From Vacuolonema iberomarrocanum LEGE 07170 (GTDB lineage: Bacteria; Cyanobacteriota; Cyanobacteriia; Elainellales; Elainellaceae), in contig JADEXA010000068.1 of the NCBI GenBank assembly GCA_015207365.1, forward strand, positions 1-35,160: a DNA stretch of 35,160 bases. Direction: 5' to 3'. Shown piece after piece: positions 1 to 7,758 of this stretch. The translations under genes were made by a program, and so were the position numbers. The notes below the pieces were generated by a model that ran no database searches, was not told the origin of the DNA, and worked only from the letters and a program-made list of their open reading frames with translations. Each line of letters begins with the position of its first letter. The first letter of the stretch is position 1.

Positions 1-56
1 TCTTTAACGTAGATATCGATAATCTTTTTACGGAAGTCAAGCGAATAGGGTTGCAC
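1..56 (-). CDS. IS630-family transposase, N-terminal 18 codons only (partial)
   Basis: Reading leftwards from a GTG at 56-54 gives MQPYSLDFRKKIIDIYVKE, the typical start of an IS630-family transposase, where the first helix of the helix-turn-helix DNA-binding domain begins. A purine-rich AGGGG sits about ten bases before the GTG. The frame is open to the window edge, so the catalytic DDE domain is not visible. The identical start occurs at 35103-35160 on the other strand. The family call rests on this short N-terminus and on the TA-flanked end. Confidence 0.75.
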   Translation of the reverse strand, partial: MQPYSLDFRKKIIDIYVK

Positions 57-124
57 CTCAAGTCGTCCCCTAGGAAATAAACATTCTATTCTAAGTGTAC
101 CTCACTAGAATAGGAAACGCTATA
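1..124 (-). mobile_element. 5' end of an IS630-family insertion sequence (left window edge)
   Basis: These 124 bases are the exact reverse complement of 35035-35158. The inner limit is at 124/125, where the copies diverge after a TATA. IS630/Tc1-type elements insert at TA, so the boundary fits. The segment holds the outer end, the untranslated leader and the first codons of a transposase pointing out of the window. The rest lies beyond the edge. Confidence 0.85.
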
Positions 125-183
125 TTTGTTTGAAGTTGAATGGCGTTGGCTCCCTGCCACTGATCTACATTGATCCACGGCTT

Positions 184-284
184 ATACCAATTCTCCAAGA
201 ACCCACTACAGAGCATTTTTTGAAACCCTCGCAGCGCGAGGGTTTCAAAAATGCTCTGGTTTTGGTTTTCATAGAATTAGTATT
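184..284. repeat. Degenerate palindromic mini-element, family A
   Basis: A hairpin with a GAGCATTTTT...AAAAATGCTC stem around CCCTCGCAGCGCGAGGG is framed by ATACCAATTC at the left and a decayed GAATTAGTAT at the right. The same outer ends and the AACCCACTACAG arm occur in the near-perfect copy at 16065-16166. It is about 100 bp and looks non-autonomous. It lies just upstream of the alcohol dehydrogenase gene, so the open frame crossing it from 130 is not credible. Confidence 0.7.
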
Positions 285-334
285 ACGGTTATGTGGCGGT
301 TATTTTTACAGTTGGTAAATTCTTCCTTCTTAAG

Positions 335-1456
335 ATGCAACAGCTAAACTATGTCGGCGATCGGAAATTCGCGTGGTTTGATGTACCAGAACCAAAGCTC
401 ACTCGTTCTGACCAGGTCATCGGTAAACCAATTGTAATGGGTCGTTGTGATGCAGATGTTACTGCATGGTTGCCAGGGATTTCTACTGTGCTTGCTGCAG
501 GGAACCACCAAAGAGTCGTTGATCCGATGGTCAATCTTTCCCTAGGTGAAACGCCCTATCGCACGCCATTTCCTATTGGCCACGAAAGCGTTTGCGAGAT
601 TGTTGCCGTTGGTTCCGAGGTCTCATTATTCACTGTTGGCGATCGTGCTGTTGTGCCGTGGTCAATCTCGTGCGGAAAGTGTGCAAATTGTCGCCGAAAA
701 CTCACCACCCATTGTCAAAATTCTGGCGATACTCTGATTTCAGGTTGGGGATTTGGAGCAGCGATGGGGCCATGGGGAGGAATGATCACTGACTATATAC
801 GGGTTCCATTTGCAGACCATATGTTGACCAAGATTCCCTCAGATGTCGATCCGCTTATGTTTGCATCGGCTTCTGACAATTTAGCGGATGCATGGCGAAC
901 GGTTGCACCTGAATTGAAGCGCAACCCAGAACAAGGTGTCTGTGTTCTGGGCGGTGGTGCTAAAAGTATAGGTATCTATGCAGCTGCCTTAGCTGTCGCA
1001 CTGGGTTCTCCCAATGTTGTTTATTTGGACTTTGATCAAAAACGATTGGACATTGCATCAGCTTACGGGGCGCATGCGATAGAAATTCCAAAAAAGCTTG
1101 ATCAACTTGAGGTTGACTTGGCAGAACTCGGTGAGTTTCACATCGGAGTGGAAGCTGCCTCAAGTATTGCAGGATTCAATTTTTTGTTTGATCATATTGC
1201 TTGTGGTGGTACTGTCTTTGGCATTGGTTTCTACTTCTTTTCTGAGCAACCCATCAATTACTTTACGATGTATGGTAAATCGTTGACACTCAAAATTGGG
1301 ATTTCTCATCCAGCTACTGATTTGGAAGACATCGTTTCTTTTGTCTTAGAGAATAACTTTGACCCGCGCCTAGTTCAAACCCATGTCTTTGATTATTACG
1401 AAGCTGATAAAGTTTATGGAAAAGCATCAACAAAGCTTGTATTGGTGAGAGATTAA
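335..1456 (+). CDS. Zinc-dependent alcohol dehydrogenase-like protein (MDR superfamily)
   Basis: A 373-aa medium-chain dehydrogenase/reductase. The N-terminal GroES-like half has GHESVCEIVAVGSEV, which carries the usual His-Glu near the catalytic zinc, then the structural zinc lobe CGKCANCRRKLTTHC. The C-terminal half is a Rossmann fold with GGGAKSIGIYAAALA and an acidic YLDFD at the end of strand two, which suggests NAD(H) preference. Start: the open frame reaches back to 293, but the first 14 residues would come from repeat-derived sequence, and MQQLNYVGDRKFAW at 335 matches how this family begins. The substrate cannot be told. No HIP1 octamer is present, and the neighbours are accessory genes, so transfer is plausible. 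It stands alone: 250 bases separate it from the next gene. Confidence 0.85.
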   Translation: MQQLNYVGDRKFAWFDVPEPKLTRSDQVIGKPIVMGRCDADVTAWLPGISTVLAAGNHQRVVDPMVNLSLGETPYRTPFPIGHESVCEIVAVGSEVSLFTVGDRAVVPWSISCGKCANCRRKLTTHCQNSGDTLISGWGFGAAMGPWGGMITDYIRVPFADHMLTKIPSDVDPLMFASASDNLADAWRTVAPELKRNPEQGVCVLGGGAKSIGIYAAALAVALGSPNVVYLDFDQKRLDIASAYGAHAIEIPKKLDQLEVDLAELGEFHIGVEAASSIAGFNFLFDHIACGGTVFGIGFYFFSEQPINYFTMYGKSLTLKIGISHPATDLEDIVSFVLENNFDPRLVQTHVFDYYEADKVYGKASTKLVLVRD

Positions 1457-1706
1457 GGTGTTTTTTCATGACTATTGCCAGTGCCCCACATCGATAAATG
1501 GTTGATGGTAACTACCCTAGAAGCCTTCAGCTTTCCATCATCTAAGGGCTTGCAACCATACGAAAGGGAGTGTATTTGCGGCATGAAGTTTTAGAGGAGA
1601 CGCTACGGGCATACAGTTATTTAATAAGTTGATAAGTTGTTGAGCTAAAATTTGAGTCTGTTAGCGAACCCCAATCGTTGAACTCCATGGTTCAGTTATC
1701 CATTGC

Positions 1707-2225
1707 ATGAAAAGTATGAAGATACTTGATACGGATCGGTTGACGCTGCGACAGGTTTCTCTTGAAGATGCAGAATTTATTTTTCGCCTTCTGAATGAAC
1801 CCTCTTGGCTTCAATATATTGGTGACAAGAACGTAAGAAACCTAAATGATGCTGAGACTTACATCAGAAATGTGCTAATGAAAATGTATTCTCAGCATGG
1901 TTTTGGTTTGTTCTTAGTCGAACATAAGACTGACCAAACTGCAATTGGTCTTTGTGGGTTGATCAAACGAAAAGAATTAGAGGATGTAGATCTTGGATTT
2001 GCCTTTCTATCTAAATATTGGGGGAAAGGATATGCTATGGAAGCTGCATTAGCAATAGTAGACTATGGGAGAAGAGTCCATAACTTATCAACTGTAGTCG
2101 CTATCACGTTGCCAAATAATTATCGATCGCTCAATTTACTAAAGAAATTAGGATTTAAATTCAAACAAACAATACATCTAGGAAGTGGTAGCGAGAAACT
2201 CGAACTTTACTCGATGACATTGTAG
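1707..2225 (+). CDS. GNAT-family N-acetyltransferase (RimJ/RimL-like)
   Basis: 172 aa. The start MKILDTDRLTLRQVSLEDAEF is the classic opening of the RimJ/RimL-type GNAT branch, and its Met at 1716 is an equally good start. Acetyl-CoA-binding motif A is seen as YWGKGYAMEAALAIVDYG, followed by NYRSLNLLKKLGFKF, the usual motif B helix that closes the fold. Members acetylate protein N-termini, antibiotics or small amines; the substrate here is unknown. The gene is AT-rich, lacks HIP1 and is followed after 32 bases by a small gene on the same strand, so the two may be cotranscribed. Confidence 0.85.
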   Translation: MKSMKILDTDRLTLRQVSLEDAEFIFRLLNEPSWLQYIGDKNVRNLNDAETYIRNVLMKMYSQHGFGLFLVEHKTDQTAIGLCGLIKRKELEDVDLGFAFLSKYWGKGYAMEAALAIVDYGRRVHNLSTVVAITLPNNYRSLNLLKKLGFKFKQTIHLGSGSEKLELYSMTL

Positions 2226-2257
2226 TTTAAGTGATCTGAACATAATTGTGAGACTGC

Positions 2258-2605
2258 ATGACTCCTGATTCAATTTCGAGTCTTTATCCCAACCTCTCTA
2301 CACTACTCTTAGCGATTCAAAAGCGTCCAATGATGTTTTTAAACAGCAAGAGTGTAATAGCTTTGTCAATTTTTATAAGTGGAATACAATTTGCAGAAGC
2401 ATTCTATGCAATTGAGCCATCTAAGAAATTTTGTGATTTTGACTTTATTGCTTTTGAACAATGGGTGGGTAAGTCTTTTAATCCTAATTCCATAGCGCTT
2501 GACTCATTTGGGCTAGCAGCCTATTTAGCGGGAGCAGATGATGTAGGTTTTGATCAATGGTTTGCTTGGTATAAAACTTTTCTGAATACCCGTATTATTT
2601 CCTGA
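2258..2605 (+). CDS. Small protein of unknown function (115 aa)
   Basis: The protein has no signal peptide. The order IQKRPMMFLNSKSV ... FEQWVGKSF ... FDQWFAWYKTFL recalls small proteins with a RPxMYLGxxS start and an FDxFFxxxxxF end that are found near toxin-immunity loci. That resemblance is from memory and weak. It follows the GNAT gene by 32 bases on the same strand. Base composition is AT-rich like its neighbours at 1707 and 2793. No catalytic motif is visible. Confidence 0.55.
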   Translation: MTPDSISSLYPNLSTLLLAIQKRPMMFLNSKSVIALSIFISGIQFAEAFYAIEPSKKFCDFDFIAFEQWVGKSFNPNSIALDSFGLAAYLAGADDVGFDQWFAWYKTFLNTRIIS

Positions 2606-2792
2606 GCTGCAAGTTAGGGTACGTTGTACAAGTTAATGCGTATCCCCTAAAGCGTATTGCATTATTGACCTTTTCTTACAGGATGCTGATATTTTTATTT
2701 GTACTGAATAATGTCATAGGATAGAGGCTAGATATGCATATATTAAAAAGTTGAAAAATTTCTTGGTGAAAGTGAAAATTGTCTCAGGATAG

Positions 2793-3152
2793 ATGAGTAA
2801 AGTTTATAAATATTATATATTGGAAACAATGCCACCTGTTTCAGAGAAAGAGATTTATCAGATTTTGGAAGACACTAATACTCAAATTATCTTCCAAAAT
2901 GGTGGATATTGTAGGTGTAAATTTGACTTGCTTGATGAAAACAATAAATTGTACTTTCGTCCCCTTCAAAAGTTTCTAAATTTTTGTGCCAAGCGTAATA
3001 TCAGTATCCGCTCGAAGAGGAATCAATTAGTTCTGATGGCATCTTTTGGAGCTGTGTTCTCTGATATGAAGTCGTCTGAAGCCTTTCGACAAGCTCTTCA
3101 TATTTCAAATCATCCGAAAGATCAGCCTAAGTCCTCATCGAACTGTAGGTAG
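2793..3152 (+). CDS. Small protein of unknown function (119 aa)
   Basis: Starts MSKVYKYYILETMPPV after CAGGATAG, a weak but plausible ribosome site. It is hydrophilic, with a Cys pair (GGYCRCKF) and a basic stretch AKRNISIRSKRN, and has no membrane segment. I do not recognise the family. Its C-terminal tail overlaps where the LysR remnant on the opposite strand begins to lose homology (about 3163), so the last residues may be new sequence created at a junction. The upstream 187 bases hold a weak imperfect hairpin near 2617-2650 and are very AT-rich. Confidence 0.5.
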   Translation: MSKVYKYYILETMPPVSEKEIYQILEDTNTQIIFQNGGYCRCKFDLLDENNKLYFRPLQKFLNFCAKRNISIRSKRNQLVLMASFGAVFSDMKSSEAFRQALHISNHPKDQPKSSSNCR

Positions 3153-3162
3153 CTAGGTACAG

Positions 3163-3756
3163 ACATCGCGACGATTTGCCCCGCTTGCTCGAACTTCCAC
3201 TCAAATTCTTGTCGGGTTTGGGGATAGATAAAATTCACACAACGATGATTTTCAGGTCTTGTGGCGTTTTGGGTGTGCCTGCCCGTTGCAGATATGCAGG
3301 GGCTGCACAGGTCACGAGTTGTGTCGTTGCTAGAGGATGGACAACGAAACGATTGTCTTTACCCGCGCCAACGCGAACGGTTGCATCGATGCCTTCTTCG
3401 ATCAGGTCAACTATGCGATCGCTAAAGGATACGTTCAGCTTCAAGTCAGGATATTTGGCCGACAACTGAGGCAATCGTGGGGCAATGTACATTTTCCCCA
3501 ATGCAATCGAGAGGTCGAGACGTAATGTCCCTGTTTGCCTCAACGTTGACTGCTTAACCTCTAGTTCTGCCTCTTCTAGTTCGGCCAAAATTTGCTGACA
3601 GCGATCGTAAAACCTTGCACCATCTTCCGTCAGCGTCAGGTTACGCGTTGTCCGTTGCAGCAGGCGAATGCCCAAATCGTCTTCCAGGCGCGATCCCGAG
3701 CGGCTGACAACAGAAGGCGACATGCCCAAATTCCGTGCGGCTTCCGAAAAGTAACC
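3163..3756 (-). pseudogene. LysR-family transcriptional regulator, truncated at both ends and frameshifted
   Basis: Read leftwards from 3756 the sequence gives FSEAARNLGMSPSVVSR, the LysR winged-helix motif, then RLEDDLGIRLLQRTTRNLTLTEDG and the first substrate-binding subdomain. The usual first ~20 residues are missing: an in-frame TGA lies just before GYFSEAA, where homology ends. Near 3240 the frame ends early as KIIVV-stop, but adding one base to the A-run restores NHRCVNFIYPQTRQEF, the expected LysR continuation, down to about 3163. Roughly the last third of a normal ~300-aa regulator is absent. An insertion-deletion in a homopolymer plus loss of both ends means it is dead. Confidence 0.85.
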
Positions 3757-4052
3757 TCATTCAAGCGGCGGATGGTTCGTGGCCTGCAACTGAGGCTGAG
3801 ATTCAACAGGCAACAACCTTCATCAATCGGGTTCTAACGACGGACTCTGTGAGGATTCCACCTGAGGTCGTGATTGATGTTGGCATCATTGCTGGCGTTG
3901 GCTGGGCGGTTATTGAATCGAACCCGGCTTGGGCATCGGGCATTTATGGTTGCGACCCACACAAAGTCCTCGATGTGCTTCAGCGAGCGTGCATCCCATG
4001 TCATTCCATCACAGCTACAGAATCCGAATGGCTGCCCAATCGCAATTCGTAG
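3756..4052 (+). pseudogene. C-terminal fragment resembling an ATP-grasp (R2K clade) protein
   Basis: The frame reads LIQAADGSWPATEAEIQQAT, then VIDVGIIAGVGWAVIESNPA and WASGIYGCDPHKVLDVLQRA. A 'DVG ... W.VvE.NpaW.SGiYgcdp' tail is characteristic of R2K-type ATP-grasp proteins, where the Glu and Asn bind Mg-ATP. Only the last ~95 residues remain. The left edge abuts the broken end of the LysR remnant on the opposite strand, so a deletion or rearrangement fused two gene fragments at about 3756. The family call is from memory of the motif. Confidence 0.5.
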
Positions 4053-4072
4053 GCAACAAATGCGATCGCGCA

Positions 4073-4402
4073 ATGTGGCAGTGAAAACTCCACGATTACA
4101 TCCGTCAGATTCACGGTACGTTTGCTGAACATCGAGACTTAACATTAGACGAATGGGAAGACGACTTCCGTCGCGACGAAAACCCAGAACGGGAGATTGC
4201 CATCTGGTCTCACGTCGCACAGGTTTATGTCCAATTCACTGCGGACGAACCATTGTTCGCTCGACGGCTTGACATCTACCGCTGCATCCTGGCTTGTATG
4301 GCAACCCGTCCTAATTCTATATGGAGTATATTGGAGCCCCAAGTACTCGACAGAGCAGAAGCGCAGCGTGTGGTTGACCGTTTCTATGGCAAAGATGCGT
4401 AA
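4073..4402 (+). pseudogene. Orphan ~109-codon gene broken by an early in-frame TGA
   Basis: From ATG at 4073 the reading is M-W-Q-stop-K-L-H-D-Y-I-R-Q-I-H-G, then continues open for 104 codons to TAA at 4400 with clearly protein-like composition (for example LTLDEWEDDFRRDENPERE). No other ATG or GTG is placed to rescue the frame. The simplest reading is a nonsense change at codon four, or loss of a longer N-terminus. I do not recognise the family. It sits among other broken genes, with only 20 bases between it and the ATP-grasp-like fragment. Confidence 0.6.
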
Positions 4403-4436
4403 AAACCCTGTTGCAGCGGATAGTTGTAGAGATATT

Positions 4437-4479
4437 CGTGGGAATGTGAGCGTTATCCCAATTCGCTCACATTCCCACG
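4437..4479. repeat. Perfect 16-bp inverted repeat with 11-base loop
   Basis: CGTGGGAATGTGAGCG at 4437-4452 is matched by its exact reverse complement at 4464-4479. No T-run follows on either side, so it is not a standard terminator. It lies 35 bases after the orphan pseudogene. The rest of the 4403-4818 gap holds AT-rich DNA with two TTAATTAAA direct repeats near 4623-4648 and the leader of the stress-protein gene. Confidence 0.7.
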
Positions 4480-4818
4480 ACCGATCATGTTTTGAAATCC
4501 CCGCCGTGCGCATCCCAAAAAATGATACGGATTTTGGATTGAGGGCTGGAAAACCGATAAAGGGTAATCTTGTTGGTCTTGTTGTGGTTTCAGTCGTCTG
4601 ACTGGCTTAACCCAAATCCATATTAATTAAAAAAATGTTAATTAAAAGTTTTTGGTAAATTATTTGCTGTTTTGCCGCCTGACAGCTTTCCATGGATTAT
4701 TAGTAACTGTTGCGAAGATTTACCGCAATTTAGAAATTGCTGTAGCTTGAAGCTAAATCATTCAATCAGGTGAGGAGTTGGTACACCAGCGTGGGGGCGC
4801 ACCCGGAGAAAAACAACT

Positions 4819-5346
4819 ATGGCTTTCCAAAAGATCCTTGCAGCGGTTGATGATACGGCATTAGGACAGAGTGTATTTGAGCAGGCATTGACGCTTGCAA
4901 AATCTCATCATGCCAAGCTTTTGCTGTTCCACAGTTTGACAGAAGATTTGGTTCCCAAGTTCTTGCTGTTGCCGGGGGAAATGGGGCTGTCACCGCAGTT
5001 GGTGACGCAGGCCTATCAGTCCCAACAAATGCAACTAGAAATGCGGGCACAGCATATTCAAACGCTGTTTGCAGACCTGTGCGATCGCGCCAAGCGAGAA
5101 GGCGTTTCCGTCCAGGTCAGCACTCAGCCTTATGAACCGGGTCACGGCATCTGCCAGATTGCCAAATTCTGGAAGGCGGATCTGATTGTGATGGGGCGGC
5201 GCGGACGTCGGGGCTTTACGGAAATTCTGCTGGGTAGCGTTAGCAACTATGTGCTGCACCATGCCTGTTGCCCAGTGCTCGTTGTGCAAAGCGATGGCGA
5301 TTCGATGATGCTGGAGGAGCGATCGCAATCCCTCGCAGCGCTGTAG
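4819..5346 (+). CDS. Universal stress protein (UspA family)
   Basis: 175 aa, one cytoplasmic Usp domain. It starts MAFQKILAAVDDTALGQSVF, with the first beta strand and the Asp that contacts ATP. It ends with the nucleotide-binding signature G-x2-G-x9-G-S (GRRGRRGFTEILLGS) and the closing strand CPVLVVQ. A 30-40 residue insertion of helix (LPGEMGLSPQLVTQAYQSQQ onwards) sits between strands two and three, common in cyanobacterial members. ATP-binding Usps act in stress tolerance; the partner is unknown. GGAG precedes the ATG by about eleven bases. A hairpin follows the stop. Confidence 0.92.
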   Translation: MAFQKILAAVDDTALGQSVFEQALTLAKSHHAKLLLFHSLTEDLVPKFLLLPGEMGLSPQLVTQAYQSQQMQLEMRAQHIQTLFADLCDRAKREGVSVQVSTQPYEPGHGICQIAKFWKADLIVMGRRGRRGFTEILLGSVSNYVLHHACCPVLVVQSDGDSMMLEERSQSLAAL

Positions 5347-5366
5347 AGTAGCAGTCCTAGCGACTG

Positions 5367-5386
5367 AAGTCGCGGTGCGACTTTTA
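5367..5386 (+). terminator. Short hairpin with U-run after the stress-protein gene
   Basis: Stem AAGTCGC / GCGACTT with a three-base loop, followed by TTA, lies 21 bases after the Usp stop. It is a short but GC-rich candidate intrinsic terminator. Confidence 0.5.
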
Positions 5387-5394
5387 GGCGTGCT

Positions 5395-5423
5395 GAGAGG
5401 TGGATGCGCCCCATCCACCTCTC
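5395..5423. terminator. 12-bp hairpin between convergent genes
   Basis: GAGAGGTGGATG pairs perfectly with CATCCACCTCTC across a five-base loop. It lies between the ends of two convergent genes (Usp on + and the isochorismatase-fold gene on -). No strong T-run follows on either side, so it may block transcription or protect transcript ends from either direction. Confidence 0.5.
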
Positions 5424-5441
5424 ATTGGAGGCTCAAGGGCG

Positions 5442-6476
5442 CTACAGATTGAGCCAGGAGACGACCGCATCGGTCGACTTCACCCGATGCATTCCGGCTT
5501 CGGCAAAGCGCTGGTAGGTTTTGTTGGATTGCTCTGTAAAGTCCACCACTCCAGGCACCACAACGGGGGAGGTGCAGTCTTCCAGCAAATACACCTTCTG
5601 CGCCAGCGTCGAGTCGATCGCCTGAATATCGTCGAGCAAGTCCGATACTGTCCAAGCGACGCAGTGGCTCTTGGCCTGTCCTGCCACAATTACTGCATCA
5701 AAGTCCAGCAATGCCTGAAGCAGGGACTGGTTTTTCTTCCCAATCGGTTTTTGGTTCTGATCTTCCATCACCTCGGGGCGCAAGACCGAGTAGTTTTCAG
5801 AGAGGGGGTTGTCGCCCTTCATCTCAAAGCGCGTGGGCACCTGGCGAGCCATGCTGTGGAAGAAACAGGCTTCTTCGACAGCGGGTACAAGCGCATGCCC
5901 GATGCCACCGAGCATGGAGTGATAGGGCCAGATGGTGAGGAGATATTTGCTGTTGTGACTGAGACGGCGGACATAGTGCAGAGCGTAGGCTTGTAGATGG
6001 TCGACATTGCCTTGGGTGATGTAGGGGGCGATCGCCGGATTCGCCTGCCACAGACCACTTTCCACATCATCTGCCGAAATCATCGTCATGGCCGGTGGAT
6101 GCTCCCCTGCTGCATTCACCCAAAACACAGGATGGAAGATTTGCATTGTGGCATGGGTGTCCATCGTCACGACAATTTTGGTGAGTTCGCCCAAATTTCG
6201 ATAGATGAACTCGCACAACCGTACGTTATCTTCTACGGCTCCCATCCCCGATTGCCCACCAACAAACAACTCGTAGTCGGGGATGCAGAACGTATTCTGC
6301 ACATCGATGGCTAGTAAGCAAATCCGTCGGGCATCATTCGCTGCTGGGGGGATGGAATGCTGTCTTGCCCAGGCGACAGCCGCCTCTGCACGTTCCTGAT
6401 AGGGCACACGCCAAACTTCCCCAACATGTTGAGCTGCAAAATGAGCAGGGATTGGTAATTCGGTTAGCGTTGTCAT
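5442..6476 (-). CDS. Isochorismatase-fold cysteine hydrolase (nicotinamidase-like)
   Basis: 344 aa. The fold's first motif CLLAIDVQNTF supplies the catalytic Asp (about residue 58). The catalytic Cys is in GQAKSHCVAWTVSDLL (about 270), preceded by the cis-peptide-like V-A-G-Q, and PYHSMLGGIGHALVP lies between. It is longer than plain nicotinamidases (~200 aa) because of an N-terminal extension and a central insertion. Start: MTTLTELPIPAHF at 6476 is preferred to the upstream codon at 6542, whose first 22 residues look non-native. Likely reaction is amide or vinyl-ether hydrolysis; the substrate is unknown. It is monocistronic and convergent with usp. Confidence 0.8.
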   Translation of the reverse strand: MTTLTELPIPAHFAAQHVGEVWRVPYQERAEAAVAWARQHSIPPAANDARRICLLAIDVQNTFCIPDYELFVGGQSGMGAVEDNVRLCEFIYRNLGELTKIVVTMDTHATMQIFHPVFWVNAAGEHPPAMTMISADDVESGLWQANPAIAPYITQGNVDHLQAYALHYVRRLSHNSKYLLTIWPYHSMLGGIGHALVPAVEEACFFHSMARQVPTRFEMKGDNPLSENYSVLRPEVMEDQNQKPIGKKNQSLLQALLDFDAVIVAGQAKSHCVAWTVSDLLDDIQAIDSTLAQKVYLLEDCTSPVVVPGVVDFTEQSNKTYQRFAEAGMHRVKSTDAVVSWLNL

Positions 6477-7206
6477 AGGGCTATGCAAAAGATAAGAAAA
6501 GAGAGCATATCTGCCCCGATTATTACTCAAACCGCAAAGCACGCAAACTCATCTTTAAGCTGTCTCCAGGCAGACAACCGCCTGCCTCCTATGCAATGCG
6601 AAGCGATTTACGCCGCTCCAACAGGGAAACTTTGGAGGGGAACTGGGGAGGGATACTTTCCCCAGCGGGGTTTTGGGGCTGGTTTCTACAGTCTTCTGCC
6701 CGAGGCTCGGTCATGGGTACGCCTTACTCTAAAAGACAAAGTTTGCGGGTGAGTGCTCTAAATCTGGCTTGGGGGCGCGTCGCTCCCCGAACCCCCTAAG
6801 TTGGCAGGTGCAATTAAACCTAAACCCTAAAAACCTGTGCCGCCCGCAGCGCGGGCGGCACAGGTTTTTAGGGTCTGGTTTTTCATCATGCCGAGCTACT
6901 TAACTGGGAGAACGAAGCTTCCCCAGTCTCCCTTCCGCAAAGGAGCGTTGCATGGGTGGCGTTAAGCTGCTTCGCATCGGTGGGAGCATCTGGCTCATGC
7001 CGTTTTCCGCTCTCCAGACTATGAACCTAATAAAAGAGTTCTATCGATGCCGTTGCATCTGAGGGGCACAGAGGCTCTATTCTGTAACTGTGGGCATTTG
7101 CAAATTCCCTGCAAGATTGTATTGCGTGCTTGAGAACGCGAACGAACGCCCAGACAGATCCCCGCTCGGGTTAAGGTATCAACGAAGACGCAAAGGATAA
7201 GCCGCT
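6477..7206. other. 730-base intergenic region with one palindromic mini-element
   Basis: No convincing gene. 6477-6796 carries G-rich runs and short C/G inverted segments (CTGGGGAG, CCCCAGCGGGG). The family C mini-element fills 6797-6902. 6903-7206 is the leader of ndhN and ends with AAAGGATAA before its ATG. Open frames here are GC-rich without protein-like composition. Confidence 0.6.
6797..6902. repeat. Palindromic mini-element, family C, copy 1 (106 bp)
   Basis: Begins TAAGTTGGCAGGTGCAATTA and ends ATGCCGAGCTACTTA. The core is a long hairpin, CCTGTGCCGCCCGC / GCGGGCGGCACAGG, inside CCTAAAAA / TTTTTAGG arms. Near-identical copies lie at 20403-20509 and, interrupted, at 18406-18728. TA at both ends fits mobilisation by a TA-targeting transposase. 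Confidence 0.85.
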
Positions 7207-7683
7207 ATGCCACTCATCATCACCGGAAAGCGATTCATCAACCAACTGGAACAACAAGGAGCCCTTGCGGCCTATGTTCCCCTTGAAGGTGGAGCCGAAG
7301 GACGGTATCAGCGTCGGGTGCGAGCCGCAGGTTACGGCCTGGTGTGTCTGACTGCCAGAGGTTTAGGCGACCCAGCCTCCTATTTGATGCAAGTTCATGG
7401 GGTGCGTCCGGCTCACCTGGGCAAGAAAACCACCGGACGTGATGGTGCAGTGGGCTATCGTTACTATCTTCCTCCCATTCTTACCTATCGCTTGGATAAC
7501 CTTGCGTCTAACGAAAAAGGCATCGTGTTGTGGCTGATCGAAGGCAACATCCTGTCCCAGCAAGAACTAGCGTTCCTGGCGGCGTTGCCTGCCAAAGAGC
7601 CACGGGTGAAAGTCGTCGTTGAGATGGGGGGCGATCGCACCTTCACCTGGACGCCTCTTAAGAGCCTAGTGCCAGCCGCCTGA
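7207..7683 (+). CDS. ndhN: NAD(P)H-quinone oxidoreductase subunit N
   Basis: 158 aa, the normal length for NdhN. This is a peripheral subunit of the cyanobacterial/plastid NDH-1 complex, which takes electrons from ferredoxin to plastoquinone in cyclic and respiratory flow on thylakoids. It starts MPLIITGKRFINQLEQQGAL and contains GGAEGRYQRRVRAAGY and GYRYYLPPILTYRLDNL, both diagnostic of the family. It is oxygenic-phototroph specific, so it supports the cyanobacterial assignment. It ends 75 bases before ldpA on the same strand, and the two may form an operon. Confidence 0.95.
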   Translation: MPLIITGKRFINQLEQQGALAAYVPLEGGAEGRYQRRVRAAGYGLVCLTARGLGDPASYLMQVHGVRPAHLGKKTTGRDGAVGYRYYLPPILTYRLDNLASNEKGIVLWLIEGNILSQQELAFLAALPAKEPRVKVVVEMGGDRTFTWTPLKSLVPAA

Positions 7684-7758
7684 CGTGATCCCGCTGCCGG
7701 AACTAGCGTGAGTGTAGTACACTGATCCCATACAGCTACCCCCCACGTACTAACCGGA

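Noticed and set aside
130..318. 62-aa open frame at the left end
   Set aside because: It crosses a palindromic mini-element, has no ribosome site and no protein-like pattern.
2617..2650. TTAGGGTACG ... CGTATCCCCTAA hairpin as a possible attC or terminator
   Set aside because: It has a two-base bulge, no T-run and no R'/R'' boxes; too weak to call.
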